Source of the DNA: Tubiluchus corallicola
Lineage: Eukaryota; Priapulida; Priapulimorpha; Priapulimorphida; Tubiluchidae
Assembly (NCBI GenBank): GCA_030141605.1
Contig: JAQGDQ010002371.1
Coordinates: 318,547-382,546 of the forward strand
Direction of reading: 5' to 3'
Length of the DNA stretch: 64,000 bases
Under the pieces are notes generated by a model. The model had not been told where the DNA came from. It saw only the letters and a list, made by a program, of their open reading frames with translations, and did not search any database. A program made the translations under genes and the position numbers. Position 1 is the stretch's first letter; every line of letters starts with the position of its first letter. Positions 48,036 to 61,860 of this stretch are shown in pieces.

Positions 48036-50976
48036 GTAAGTATGTTTGCTATTTCATTTAATATGTAATTCCCTTCCAACAAACTCGTATCATTTCTGGG
48101 AAAAAGGTCATTTTGCAAATTAAGTCTGGGTTTGCTTATTAAAAGCAGTGATGTATTCTGTTGTTTTTGCTTAGGACACCTTTTATTTATTCCTTGTTGT
48201 ACTTGTGTTTAGTGTACATACATATATAACTGTATAGTACTTAGCATGTTAAAACATGAAAAATCTAGCAGAACTGGTGCTAAAACCCACAATTACCGGA
48301 GTCTAATTCCTGCACGCACTGCGACAAAACAACTTGTGTCAAGGATGGGAGAACTACCAATTTTCGTGTGCAATCACCATATTTTACAGAAAGTATAGAG
48401 AATTTGCTGTATGTGTCGGATTTGGCAGTTGTTAGCCCAAATGGATAGCATCAGAATGATAAATTATATTTATATAATTACTGTTATCTGTCAGTTTGTC
48501 ATTAATATTAGCACACCGTAAGAATAAACTGTGGTATAACTTTATGATATTCTTTTAATCAAAATAATGCTTAGCTTTATTAAATCTGACTTGTAATTTT
48601 TAGTTCTCTGGGAACTTCTTCTTAGACAGATAGAATGTAAGCACTTGAGTGTGATATCAGAAAACCTATTTATTGAAATTGTTAAAGCATAAAGATATGA
48701 TTGATTAGGGGGCTACAATTGACTATTGAGCAAAGCATAAACCCCAGTACATGTACAATAAGCACTTCAAATAGCATTTACGAATTTTTTTGCAAAGGAA
48801 GCATGTTGTTACGTTTAAGGGGAAATAAATGTTGGCTGATCTCCTTCTAGCTAAATTACACCTTTTGTAAATTATAGTGAACGTTTTTCCAAGCATGTGA
48901 CCTGAGGTGGTCAATGTAATTATTCTTTTTACTTAACATTGATTACAGGTTGACTTTCGTTGTAATTTTTAAGCGCCGTTTAGTTGTTCTATTGTGCCTC
49001 GATACATCCGTCCAAAGCTTCGCATACAAGCTTTTCCCAATTACAAATCACCTTTAGATGCTGTCTTTCTAGAGGAACTATATGCTATCTAATTTGATCT
49101 GCAAAAGTGTAAAAAGTGTAAGAATGGTATAATAAGAACTATTTATGTCAGTTAGGACATTTTTTGCTTTTACATGACACGTTTGTTTTCTTACCTGGTA
49201 TTTCTTTGATCTGAACATGTAATTCTCAGTTGCAAATTGTTCACAGTCGTGTCGCTGAATGTCGTGTAACCTGAAGGCTGACAGGAATCTATATATTTTC
49301 TGGAAAATTGACAGTAAATTGTGTGAGAACTTGACCTATTGGTCGCTAACTGGGACGTAATCATCCTATTGAAGCTTATTAGAGTGAACCTGAGGCTCTC
49401 TAGTGGCAGCGTGAGACTAGTTAGTTTGGCGAGAACTTGTATTTTAAACAGCACAAGCGCTTTATTGTTACATTTATATCATTTTATGGCATCCTTGAAC
49501 ATTTCTTGTCAAAGAGAAGGTGTAAACGCGATTAACAGGTAGTAAAAAACTCATATCGTGTAGGAGAGAAACCTGTTTAGAAGTGGTTTAGAAGGTTTTA
49601 TTAATCGTAACCCATCAGCAGGCTTTTGCTATTTGGTAAATTTGATAATCTCTTAATTAGTTAGTTCACCATGCTTGGTACTACCGATGTATTCATAGTA
49701 TTTTACTCGTGGAACATAAGATGTTGAAATAATAGTACATTTCTAAACAGACGCTTCACGTTCTCATAAAACAGCTAAACAATAAAGCACAACGACGAGG
49801 TACTCAAACAAATACTTTTTCTTTCAAGATATAAGTAAATTTCTAAGTACAACTGACACACCTGTAGTTGGGTACTGCATACATAATGAAGTTTTGGCAC
49901 TAAAGTAAACTTACTTCAGTACTATTTTTTGAGACACAACCTTGAATACTTCTGTGTCTAGTAAACTGCATAATCATAATGTACCGTAGAGCATACCAAA
50001 ATATTTAAAATCTAAATTTGCAAAAAACGAAAGGTATGTTATTGTTTAGCTGAAAGTGTCTTAATTTTCTTTTCTTTCACTTATTAAATTCTTTCACTGG
50101 CTTAGACTCCAGTTGTTTTGTTTGTTCTATTAAGTTTCTGTGAAATACATGTTTACAAAAAAATTCTCATATTCTTTCAACGTGGTCTCAACTACCTGTA
50201 GCTGAGTCTGATGTAGGAAATTACCAAAAAATGCTTTTAAATTTAAAAAAAGAGCTAAAACACAGTTCAAGGCTGTAAAAAGTAAAGACCACTTTGCTGG
50301 TACAAAAAATTCATTTCTGCATCTGCACAGAAAACTCTATAGACACACGAAAATGTTATCTAGTTGTGAATCTTGTAATTTCTAAAGAACACGAAAGTGA
50401 CTAGAAGTTAGGAATCATGCAGAGCTGGTCCCTTAAGATGTTCATGTTGATGATGTCACGTTGGATCATCATTATGCTTTCACGGGTGATTGTTCTCTTT
50501 TTCTGAAAAGCAATTTGGTCCACCTCTAATCTGGGTAATCTGTATTTTACGTTTCACTTCCTTCAGTCCTTATTACAGTAACTTGCTGGTCTTTCTTTTA
50601 TTCAATGACCAACAGATTTTTACTTCAGTAAGTTGTATTAAGTACTGTAATTTTGTTAGCTTAACATGGCACTTTAATATCTGCATGGTAACACTAATAA
50701 AATTCATCACTAATGTGGCACGTATTCAAAATATTCTACAACATGTAATTAAAAACAGACTCTGTATATTATATTAATAGTACAATCAGGTGAAGGTGAA
50801 CTTCGCAAATATCTACTTGTATACTTAACTAGAGGAACAAGATGTTCGTGTTACATATTACCGACCTGTAAATACATGTGATATCGTGCAAAGCCACGAG
50901 CTTTTTGCACATAATTTGCTCCATCTTGTTACTTATTAAATTGAAGTAAAAATTGCTTACTTATTTATTTTCGTAG

Positions 50977-51020
50977 AATTTCGGTTAAGAAGTTAGACAC
51001 TAAAGCTTTGAAACTTAACT
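50977..51020 (+). CDS. Weak candidate next PHLPP-type exon (44 nt)
   Basis: A good acceptor (TTTATTTTCGTAG) and a consensus GTAAGT donor bound a 44-nt segment. It reads in the required phase as ISVKKLDTKALKLN with no stop. Only the KALKLN part looks LRR-like, and the spacing does not fit well. It would leave a 2.9-kb intron upstream. This could be chance. Confidence 0.25.
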
Positions 51021-54000
51021 GTAAGTTTCTAATATTCTTTGATTTTTTATTCACCTGGATATTCAATATTTTAATTCTTATCCATTTACGCTAGTAAACT
51101 TGACCCAGAATACATGCTCTTGTTTTGCTTCGCTTGCCGATAAGTAAATTTCGGTTTTGGCAGTCACGCATTCTTTTTCAAAATCGGATTTTGTGTGGAG
51201 GGGCGTCATTGTGATTTTCAGTGTCGTGGATTAAAATTCATTATGGAAATCGTGTTAAGACTTCTCTATCCATTTGTTTAAATGCCAAAACACTATGCTT
51301 TTCTTGTCATGGACGACCTCTGAAAAAGCAGCATAGTGCAGGTTTAGTAATTAGTAATTGCTGTCTTAAGAGTTAGATGGTACAGGTCGTGACCATGTGT
51401 ATATGGTCATACTGTAAGGTGATTACCCTCTGTAGTATTGTCTTTGACAACTTAATTGTCATGTAGAACCGCCATCTTGTATCATCGTCTCTAGGTGAAT
51501 CAGTTTGTTATACAAATCTCATTTGTAAATCAATTTTGTTGCTTAGTTGATTTGTCAATGCATTGTATAACTAGGACGCATCGATGGTTTAAAATTCAAC
51601 GCACAGCAATGGCGGAATTGGGTCTGTTTTTGTACCTTCCACAGTCTCATTTATAATTAGCGGTTCATTAATTACACACGTTATATTGTGTGTTTTTACT
51701 CAAGCGACGCTATTTCCGGTCTAAAAGGTGACCCGATTCTAGCATATCCGGTTGATGGACGGTGCATATACACCGGCAAAATCCGATAAGTACAATTACC
51801 GTCACCTGTAGAAACAGCTCTTAAGATGGAAAGTACTGATTGTTTCTGCATAGGAAATGGCACTCAATGCAGCTGCCTGGCATTTCTTGTGCATATAAGG
51901 GGCAGTATAGCGTACCCTCACTAGAAAAGTAAATGCCCATTCACAATTCTATGCCCTTCACTAAGTAATTCATTTTTCATTTCGATACGTTGTGTGTGTT
52001 TATGTCGTTCTATATTCCTCAAATTCAGATACCTAGGACATGATAAATATTGCTAAGTTACAATATTACTACACTCGCACGTGATTCCATATATAAGCAT
52101 ATTATTGTTTTTAGTATCACGATCAATGAATACTCTGAAGTTATGGCATTCAACAACTTAACCAATCTATAACATAATTACGCATTGTAATTGCAAGGAT
52201 TGGTTCAGAATATCTATATCTTGTGTTCTGTATCTATTGGTGTTGGCGGCCATGACATTGTCAGTAAAGAAAGGAATGATGAGTACTGAATAATAAGATT
52301 TAGAACATGTATAGCTGTAAAAATAATTACTGTTGTAATAGTGTTATTAAAGGGTAGGTCTAGTGTGATATGAGGGCACTTATACACTGAAAATCGCAAA
52401 AGTCTCTTTGTAAATTGCATTGAAATTGGTGAGGTATCAACATTTATATTGAAAGTATTATACTTCTGAGATGTTGCTATCGTAAATTGTGATCATAAGC
52501 AAGATGGACCAGGGCTTTTATTCAGCCTTTATTCATAGCCGTCGACTATTCCGCAAAACCAATTTTTCCTCATTTAATACATGACACTGATGAGTGTAAG
52601 TTATAGTCAGTTTCAGTTACCATACTACTTAAAATTTGCAGCTATATAATATATACATATATGTCTTTATTTGCCATAAATTAGATTACAATTATAATCT
52701 TCTTGCTATTTGGTGTTCACTAACTCACTAATTTCTAGAGAATAGTCTAAAGCCTAGGGATAAATATATTCTTATATAGAGTAATATGATGTGTTATTTG
52801 GAATAATCCTGAGTATTATATAGGACAGAAGTTCAACCGCTGGTGATTATGTATTTTAAAAGTCTCTTGCGTGCTGGAATCATAAATTAAATTTTTTCTC
52901 TTTAATGAAAGTGCAATTACTATTGTTGCTGTAGACACTCAAGAACATTGGAAAAGTGTTCTGAAACTCTGTGCCTGCGCCATAAACTGTAATAAACATG
53001 TCTTCGTACTGTATTTGCGGAAGTAGACTACGCATACTATATCGTGGGGGCAAATGGACACGTTTTTTCTCGAAAATGTTTGAGCGAAAGTACGTTAAGA
53101 CAGCTTCCCGCGGTTATTGGGCAGCCGGAATTACATGAACGCAAATATTAGAGGTAGAAAGTCCCGGATTAAATGCTTTGTTCGATACACGAGAAAATAG
53201 TATATCAAGATTTGCTATCTCCGGTACGAGGATACCCTGATATCTTGGTTAATCCCATGGTTATCTTGAATAACAACAACATAATAGATTTTGAAAAGTT
53301 TAAGAATTTATCAAGGTACGGTTATTGTGTCCTCTCTGCGTGTTACTGATAGAAATCTTCGGCCGTTAAACTGTCTGGTAAATGTAGGCTGCTTCTAATC
53401 AACGTAACAGTAATTGGACCATCTTTAGCCTCGCTGTAGTTGCTAGTTTATTTGATTTCAAGATGCTTCACTTTCGTTGAATGTCACTACAATACTAAGG
53501 TAAGGTAATAAACTTATCATACTATATATAAGGCTGCATAGATAGTATGATATCAGGATATTCATACAAATCACAAAGTAAAAAAGTATTCAGTTTAAGA
53601 CAACAATTTAGAAGCTATTCAAGCTAGAATAATTTATGGTATTAGCAATGATATTATGTGAGACAAATTAAAAATTCTACTATACCACTAATACTGTACT
53701 ACGATGACGGCGACGACTATTGCTGCCGCTGCCACTTATCTACTTATCTATCGTACTTACTACAACCTATTTTATTGGAATACTTTGGGTATTATACGAA
53801 TACGATCCAGTTCGATACGTGTAAATATGCTTTTGAAAATATTGAATGAAGTGTTCACCAGTTTTTTCTTCAAAGCACGTACAAAACATTTTTGTTGATA
53901 TCAGACAACAGTAACTATTATTGCACTCCCACATTACCTGTAGCGACGCTGTAAAATTCATGCAGAGTGAAGCTCTCATCATTCTCTCCGTATTCTTTCA

Positions 54001-57000
54001 CTTCCCTGTACAGTTTTGTCGTGCGACAAAAAGCTTGTTATGTATGCAAATTTACAGTTTAATGCCCGACTTCTTTAACAAAACACTGCCGTGTCTACAG
54101 TACTTTCTTTACCATGTCTGCGTTGTGTTATCATCAGCGCTTTACTTTGTGCTTCTTAGCTGAATATTTTTCATCATGTGTTCTCATTGTTATAAGTACT
54201 TTCACCGTTTTCGCAATTGCTTTGTCCAATTTCAACCAATCAGTAAGTTTATAATTATAGAAAAGTCGCAAAAATAAGAGAAACGTTTCGATGAAATCAT
54301 TGACAATATTTCACATTAGATTTTGAGAGCAGCATAAAGTTACAATTTCAGACTGTGTTTTTATATAAATTTTTAGCAATAATTGCTTTCTGCATGGTGT
54401 AAACAAGGTAAATGGCCTGAAGTACAAGATTAAAACTCAGATTAAAGACACAAATGTCACACCTAGTAAATTACTAGTTAGCTTCCATGGCGTCACTATA
54501 GCTATTTATTTTAGGTGCAGTAGACGGCTTTATTAGGGCATTCGTTTTAATATTTATTTAAAGGCCATTTACATTAATGTATAATTTACATACGGATGTC
54601 CGCAGTTATCTCAAGAGTCAGAACTCAAAAGGCCAAGAATGGCATATTTTGGCGTAGCTGCTACAAAGCTGCGTGGAGTTTATCCACTTGAGAAAAATAC
54701 CAATATTTGATGCTTTTTAGTTTTTTTTAGTTGGGACAAGTATACTAAAGAAGATTCAGTAAAACTGAATGTTGGTGACTAGTGAGGCCCCTGTTTTTTC
54801 CATTTGTGACTGTAACACAGCCTTCACATTTGTAAAAAGAAAAGATCACAGTCAGTGATGTGAAAGGGAATAGTGCTCAGGCCACTTCTCGGATTCTTAT
54901 TATAAAGCCTGCAGCTCTGATCGTTGGTGCAAATAAACTTTCATTCCTGTACATGTACATACTTCAGTTGAGCAGGCATCTCAAGTGCCCATATTCCTTG
55001 AAAAGAAATTAGACCACTCAAATTAAATGTAATTTTCTTCTCCATGTGCAATGATGCAGGAAGGTGGTTTTACCTATGTTAAATGTCCGTTTCTCGATCT
55101 GTCCTGCTAAGCAATTCACTTGTGCACGCTCGTGGGGGTAAATTTGTGCTCGTTTGCTGTTTGCTCGCTAGCTATGTCCAAGGGCAGACGTGGAGATGTA
55201 GAAATTCCCATTCTTACTGTCACCTCCGCGGGTAGTAAAATATTTTGATTTAGAAAAATGTTGTGTATGTTACTGTTTTGAACGGCTTATTGAAGATATT
55301 GCAAGACGTCTCTCGCTTGCTGCTTTTGAAAACGTTGGCAACTACACTGACTACAACAGTAATTACCAGAGGCAGCAAGAACGATAATTAGAACAAATCA
55401 TCATAGCAGCAAAAGCAACAAAAACGACAACGAAAGGCAACAGCAGAGTCATGTAAACGTGTCACATATAGAAAAATATCAAATTTACCCATTTCGTCGT
55501 TATCTCGTATTAACAATCATGCGTTATCTATATTCGTGCATTCGACCACTTTCCGATTACTCTTATTTATATCACGAAACCTACTCCTACTATTACTTTT
55601 AGCACCACTACTACAGAATTTCAAGTGCCACGTTAGTATCAGAAGCAGTGGTAGAAATCCTGTGACAACAGCAGCGTTTGCGCATAGGTCCTGTACACCG
55701 TATTACAGAAAAAATAAAAAATGTATGTCGATGGGCAATGATAATTAAATTTTTCTGGACCTATATTTATGCTTGCACTTTTCATCTATGGCCTGTTATA
55801 GCATCTGGTTGTATAATCGTAAACAATTTGTAGTAATGTTACCTCCATATGTGGACATGATTCTTAAGAAACAAATCAATCTAATCTCAAGAAATATATA
55901 ACTTGACATAAAACCAAAGCTCTTATTTATTATCATAGAATTTAGAAAAATACAGGTTTTGGTCTTCATTTATCCTTATTTCAGTTTTCATTAAAGTTGA
56001 TAGTTAATTATCTTAGCTGCAATAGAGCATCGCTTAAAATTAATGCAGTTACATATTCCATTAGTTTCACTCTCTGCTGCCAGAACTTTGAAAGAGTACT
56101 ACAAATTAGTCAGTCGTCTGTGTTGGATTTTTGTGAAAGGGCTTATCACTTAATAATCATTGCTTGGGTTAGACTGGTGATTAATTAAACAAAAAATACG
56201 CCAAGCATTTGTTTCATTAATTCTTTAGCTTTGCAACAGTTTTTTGTTCAAGCCTTACAAGACACAATTCCTGACCTAATTGTGGTTCTACTGTTTTTTG
56301 CCACCGCTTTCGTACTATGTAGTGAAAGGCGGTAAAGATTCACTGGTTAAAATGTTTTTTCGAATGACTACTTTTGAAGAACGTTAAACTAATTGCAGTG
56401 TGTCTTTTGCTTTTTGACGGTTTCCTATATTGTCGGTTAGACAGTTGCAGTCCTGAGGGCAAAGCTGTTACTGTCCCATTTTGTGACATGGAAAAGTCAT
56501 TTTGACTTCTAGATGGCACCTATTGCGATAGTGATGCACATTCACTGAGTCTATTTGTTAAAAATGTGAGTGAAATTACAACACACGTGTAACCTAGTTT
56601 AAACGCGGTTAAAAGAAATAAAATCAACATTTAAGAGTCAATTTTGCGTGATTATCTACGAAAATATGAAAGTTTACACGCATAATTTGAAAACATTATT
56701 TTGTACACCGGGCGTCTAGATTCCCGGGGTGGGGGGGGGGGGGGGGTGAAAGACGAAAAGTAGACAAAGAAAGAGGGAAAAGGGAATGTTACATGAATGA
56801 AAAAGCGAGCAAATAAAGAGTGACCAAATATACAAATGAAAGAAAGAATAAATAAATAAATGTATGAAAGAAAAATGAATGGACGGGTTGATATTTAGAT
56901 AGACTTATAAGAGAACGAAGAAACTCGCGAAGAGCGTGACCAGAACTTTCTATGTCAACCGAACAAACCATTAAGTAGTGGGTTACATTTAAACCGGTTA

Positions 57001-59300
57001 CCAAAACTCATGTTGATAATTTCAAAAACTTCTAGGTGACAGCATCTTACACGTGCTATTCGCACTGTGTCACTGACTACATTATGTGTACATTGGCTAA
57101 TGAATACCTGCCCGCCCGTAAGAATACAGGGCCAATAACCGTGATGATAATTTATGCGCATATTTGCACACACATTGTCGTCCGATTTAGACACCAACTT
57201 TATTTATTTAGTTTTGCCATAACGAAAATGGCTATATTCAAAATTTAGTAAATGAACCAATAATTCGTAATCTTGCAATTAAAATTATGCATAATTTGTT
57301 GTACTACAAAATTTTATAATATTCTTTTATAAGTTCTTTGTAATATTTTGAAAGCTTTGAGGCACGAGTAGTTGTAAATGGTGTACAGTAATGAACTTGT
57401 TGTTAAGAAATGTTGTTGTAAAAAAGACTTGTAAACAACAAACAGAAACAACCTCAAGTGATGGCATTGTCACATTTCATTCTGGTTGATTTTTAGGGCG
57501 ATACTCAAGAGTCACAAGTTTTGAATGTACTGTTAAATAATTTTGAAAATGGAACAAGGTTTTCACGTTGTTTGTATTGTTTGTTTAAATGGGCTTTTCA
57601 TTGGCGATGTCACATCAGCAGGCACACCTATCCCTGTATAGATAGTTTTCTTCATTTGGTTTTTAAAGGTACGTAGAATTTTGTTTCTATGTTGCTAGTC
57701 TTTTGTTGCTCTTTTTAAAGTACGTGATGATTTATAGCTTTTCCCATTTTTGTCTAGAAATTGTCGGTGGAGTGAACTAGCAATTGTAGCATAATGAGTC
57801 TTCTTTTGGTCCTTTTTCTAATTTTTTTTGAAGAACTGTATAGGCATATGTTTGTTGTAGTTAAATGGGCAGGCAAACCGTTGTTCCAGGCTTACACTGA
57901 CTTTTTTCGATTATCTGTGCAAGAGAATCAGACGTGAGAAAAATGAAACTGATTAAGTGAAAAGCAATTAAAACAGCTTGCAAGTTTGTGGTTTCGACTT
58001 GTTTGTCCGTATTTGTATTGTGTTTGTGGCGTTGACTGGTATTTTCGCTAAATTGTTCAGCAGATATTAAAATTAGCAGTTTTTACCTGTACTACATTAC
58101 TTCAGGATTTGAATTTTTTCTGATGCTGCACTATTAGCTTTATAATGACGAGCCTTATTCACAATCACATTCACAATTGAAACCTACTATTCGTTGAGGA
58201 TGACTAATGTTGCCGCTGATGATGGTAAGCTGGTGATGGTGGTATCCGTGTTGTGGTTGTTGTTTTCACCATCGCCATCCATCACTCATTGCCATCGTCA
58301 TCGCCATTATTTGGTCGAATTTCTCGTCATTGTTATTGTTGTCGTCGCTTTCATATTGTTGTTTTTTTAGTAGATAGGAAACCAGCGTCGACAACAACTT
58401 CTGCCTGAGGTTTGTGTTTGAAAACACATACCTGTAGGATAAAACTGTATTGCCCGCAGGTTTGAGTTTCAAATGATAAAACCTGAACAGGGGAGTTGCA
58501 AACTTCCAAATATTATTTCAGTACAGGAATGCATTTTGTGTAATTGAGCAGAAAAATCAGAAAAAATTATCCATACTCAAACGTTTATTTCCAGTTCTGT
58601 CACGCATGCCAACTACACCGCCTGTTATTTTTTCCCTTGCTTCCTGCGAAATTACGATGTTTCATATTTGTGTAATTTTCAGTAATGCGCGTATTTTATC
58701 TTTGTAATGATGCATAATTACTTAATTTCAAAAATATTCATGTGGACCGCATATTTCGTCTTTAGACAGAAGATCATTATGCTGCTAATATGATCACTTT
58801 AACTATCTTTATCTTGCACGCACATCTAAAATTAAATTGCAGTAATAATTCAAAGTTCTCATTTTGCGTCCTTCAGAAGGTAAAGAGTTACCAGTTAATC
58901 ACATACTGGGGTATGTTATTTACGTTTTCTACTATAATTATTAAAGAATTTCGAGATATGCTTAAGAAAGGGAAACAGTTGTTCATTTAGCATTCAACTA
59001 TTTACCGGTATGAAGACCCAGTGAAGGATAAAATAAACAACAACAAAAAATATTAGAAGGACGTCCACAAACAAAAAAAGAGTCGAAATATACCGTACAT
59101 CAGAGTCATTTGCAATATTTGCCGCCAGAGCACTGCCAGATTGCACAACTCTGGTAAGCAGATCACACTAACACTTGCGTCGTATATGAATAAAGTGTAG
59201 AAGAAATAAATTTACACACTCCTGAGATGCATTGCAATCATATGTGTTTAAATTTAAAAAATTTCCTTATACCATATACGACACCCTAAGTTTCTCTAGA
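51021..59300. other. Long stretch with no recognised gene
   Basis: I scanned both strands for LRR-like or PP2C-like exons and other coding segments and found none that I can support. Open frames are short and AT-rich. The stretch holds a 16-base G run at 56731-56746. It may be intron of the PHLPP-type gene or intergenic. Confidence 0.45.
56731..56746. repeat. Poly-G run of 16
   Basis: Sixteen consecutive G follow CCCGGGGT. Such a run is unusual in this AT-rich background and could form a G-quadruplex on the plus strand. Its length may be unreliable in sequencing. Confidence 0.9.
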
Positions 59301-59303
59301 ATA

Positions 59304-59813
59304 TACACGCTTGTGCAAATTAATTGAACGACTGACAGATTTTACGGCATTTTTCCCACCTCTCATGGTATTTTCCAGCCATGAACTGCGACTTGCAGAT
59401 TATGAAATCCCCTTAACAGCATTTCTGACATGAATTGGCCTAATTTTGCCTATTGTTATGCGAAAGTCGTTCCCTATGTTCCATGGGGAACGTCGCCAGA
59501 AATTTCTTGAAAAATGAGACCGCTAAAGTTTACTGACACGGCACCTCTTCGGATTTAAGCCCAGTTGAAAACTTGTGGTTGATTGTCAAGCTGCGCCTGC
59601 GAGAACAGAGTGTATCGCCAGGCAGAAGCTGATAGATGTCATCATCCAGCTGTGGTACCATGTCGCTCAGATTTTTTTGTGAATTCCATGCCGAAACGAA
59701 ATTATATTCCGAAAATTATCAGAGTGATTAAAATGAGTGTTTTGAATTATAAGAAAACAACGCATTTTCATTCATTTTTATGCATTGGTTCACTTAATTT
59801 ACACAAGGGTGTA
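59304..59813 (+). mobile_element. Internally deleted Tc1/mariner element
   Basis: Terminal inverted repeats are visible. The left one starts TACACGCTTGTGCAAATTAA and the right one, reversed, reads TACACCCTTGTGTAAATTAA, each next to TA as expected for this superfamily. Inside, the plus strand keeps the transposase C-terminus with SPVENLWLIVK at about 59560-59590 (family motif SPDLNPIENLW) and NSMPKR near 59690. At about 510 bp it lacks most of the roughly 1-kb transposase gene and has shifted frames, so it is non-autonomous and dead. Confidence 0.8.
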
Positions 59814-61599
59814 TTTGTCTAAATTAACTCAGAGTGAACAACAATAGAAGGTACAACAGTAAATTTTGAAAAGAAGGGATTTAACATTAGCAGAACAGTT
59901 ACTAAACTTCCTTATTAAAGTATTAATGCAGACATAGAACAACTGCGTTATATATTACAGAATTGCACCAGGTGGCTTGGAGAAACTACCGAATTTCAGA
60001 TCAAATAATTTCACTACTGTTTCACACTACAAAGTTTAAACAGAAGAGTGAGTTAACACACAACGGCATTGGGCCACGACATGTAACAGATATCAGATAA
60101 GTGCAACATTATGAATCACATGTGTTGTGTGATTTATATTTGTATCAAAATTGTATTTTTTATGCACATGGTAACAAATATGTGTCCGATAGTTCATGCC
60201 GTTATGCGTTCTGTGCTTCTAGTTGAAGCCTATATCAATCCTGAAGACTATCTTCTCTTTAGCTGTAAATTGAACTAATTTTTAATGTCACATTGCAAGC
60301 GAATGTCTCAAATTGAAATTGAATTCTCAAAATTTGTAGACTAGAAATTCCCCTAAACGTTTTTTGTTTGTTTGTCTGCTTGCTTGCTTGTTTGATATTT
60401 ATGTCTGCCAGAAAGCACAATATCGGTGTTGGATAGGTTAGGGTCGTTCTACGCACGTTTGTAAATACTGCATACATGTCGTTTTAACCACGTAGTTTAT
60501 GTAAAAATTGTCCTATTTTGTGTTTTGTGTGTGTCACTATTTCCTAATCCTTCTAGGTGTTGTTCTTAATACCACGTATTCACTACCTGCGGTACCAGTA
60601 CCAACCCTTGTAATTAGGAATAATTAATTCTGACACTGACCTGGTAGTAACGATATAATTTGCATCTCATTATAATACCGATGAAGCTACCGATAGAAGC
60701 GTATTCGTAATCGGTGAATTCGTCACATGTCAGCTTATCAGACAAAATATGTTTTCCGTATACAGCAAACTCTGTGAGAATTGTTTACCCATGATTGACT
60801 AAAATATCCTTTTTGCCTGTGCTTTTTCTGTGTGCATGTCAAGTTCGGGAAGTCCGTACGGCTTTTTTGTGCAGTTCGGCCTGATCCAGTGCTCAGTAGC
60901 GGACTTACTTAAAACAAAACAATCTTAAACTGTAGATCAAAACAATCTAATCTTTAAAATATTGAAGTAAACATACTATTTTTTCAAAAATGACTTACGT
61001 GAAAGAATTATTACCACACAAACACAATTTCGCGTTCGCGTTCGCGCCACTAGTTCCTCATCGTTGCATGCATTTCGCCATTCGCTAGTTAGACAGGCAC
61101 CAGTGCCTGCATCTCGGAAGCGCATTGCACAAAAAACAGATGCTGTACTTCTCAATTCAGATGTATTAGTTTGTGACGAACTACACACGTTCGACAGCTC
61201 ATGCGTGAGCACAGCGGTAAATCTGAAATTTTAATTTTTTATATTAAAACTTGTCTGATTTTAGTACAACACACTGAACAACTTACAGTAGCACTGTACT
61301 TCAATTTTCGCTTTTGCAAACACGTGCAACACGCTAATGGAATATTTTTGCTGTTGAAAATTGTTAGTTAAAGATGTCATCAATAGTTGGTCTCGCCCAC
61401 CATTAATTAATTATCAGAAACGCTTTTGCAGTATTAATTGTGTTAAAATGTGTTTTTATTTGACTTGAAAATGAGGTAGTATATGAAAAATCATCCTGTC
61501 TTCCTTTAACCTAGGTGGTGTGGCAGTACCAGAATCTGAGTAATTATCATGTATAGACCCCTCAAATGAGACACTGAGCCGAATTGCTGCCTCATTCAC
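59814..61599. other. Stretch without recognised gene
   Basis: Short open frames only. The minus-strand frame at 60976-61212 (Cys/Arg-rich, 78 codons) has no recognisable motif or convincing splice context. Confidence 0.4.
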
Positions 61600-61619
61600 A
61601 TTCACGTATTGCATATAAC

Positions 61620-61860
61620 GGTTGTGAATAAAGGGAATATTGGAATACAAACATTACACATGAACTTGAAGCCGTCCAGAGACAGTTTATTCGATAGTCA
61701 CTTGTCCATTTGCTAACCAGTTCCGGCGTTACTTAAAGAGGAAGAAACTTTAGGCAGTTTTAAAGTATGTTCCAAATACCTGTTTGAAATACTTATATAA
61801 CTAGAAGAGAAGAGGCTTACTAATTTAAAATGTTCGCGTCTACTGATAAAATGTCACTCA
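61620..61860 (+). pseudogene. LINE reverse transcriptase 3'-end fragment
   Basis: The plus strand reads HELEAVQRQFIR near 61650-61695, matching the LE-x-VQRR-F-x-R motif found downstream of the reverse transcriptase core in many non-LTR elements. A broken LEEKRLTNL-like piece follows near 61800, in the expected order. Stops interrupt it. The fragment is short, so I am only moderately sure. Confidence 0.4.

Noticed and set aside
48939-49000. Acceptor GATTACAG followed by an open frame (LTFVVIFKRRLVV), considered as the next PHLPP exon
   Set aside because: No Asn or Leu pattern of an LRR and no consensus donor in the right phase.
49191-49454. 87-codon minus-strand frame rich in Ser, Thr and Leu
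   Set aside because: Low complexity, no motif, no splice context.
55987-56188. Open frame with an LRR-like stretch (NYLSCNRASLKIN) after a TTTCAG acceptor, considered as a further PHLPP exon
   Set aside because: The phase could fit, but there is no credible donor, Leu spacing breaks down at once, and the frame runs into an unrelated sequence and a stop.
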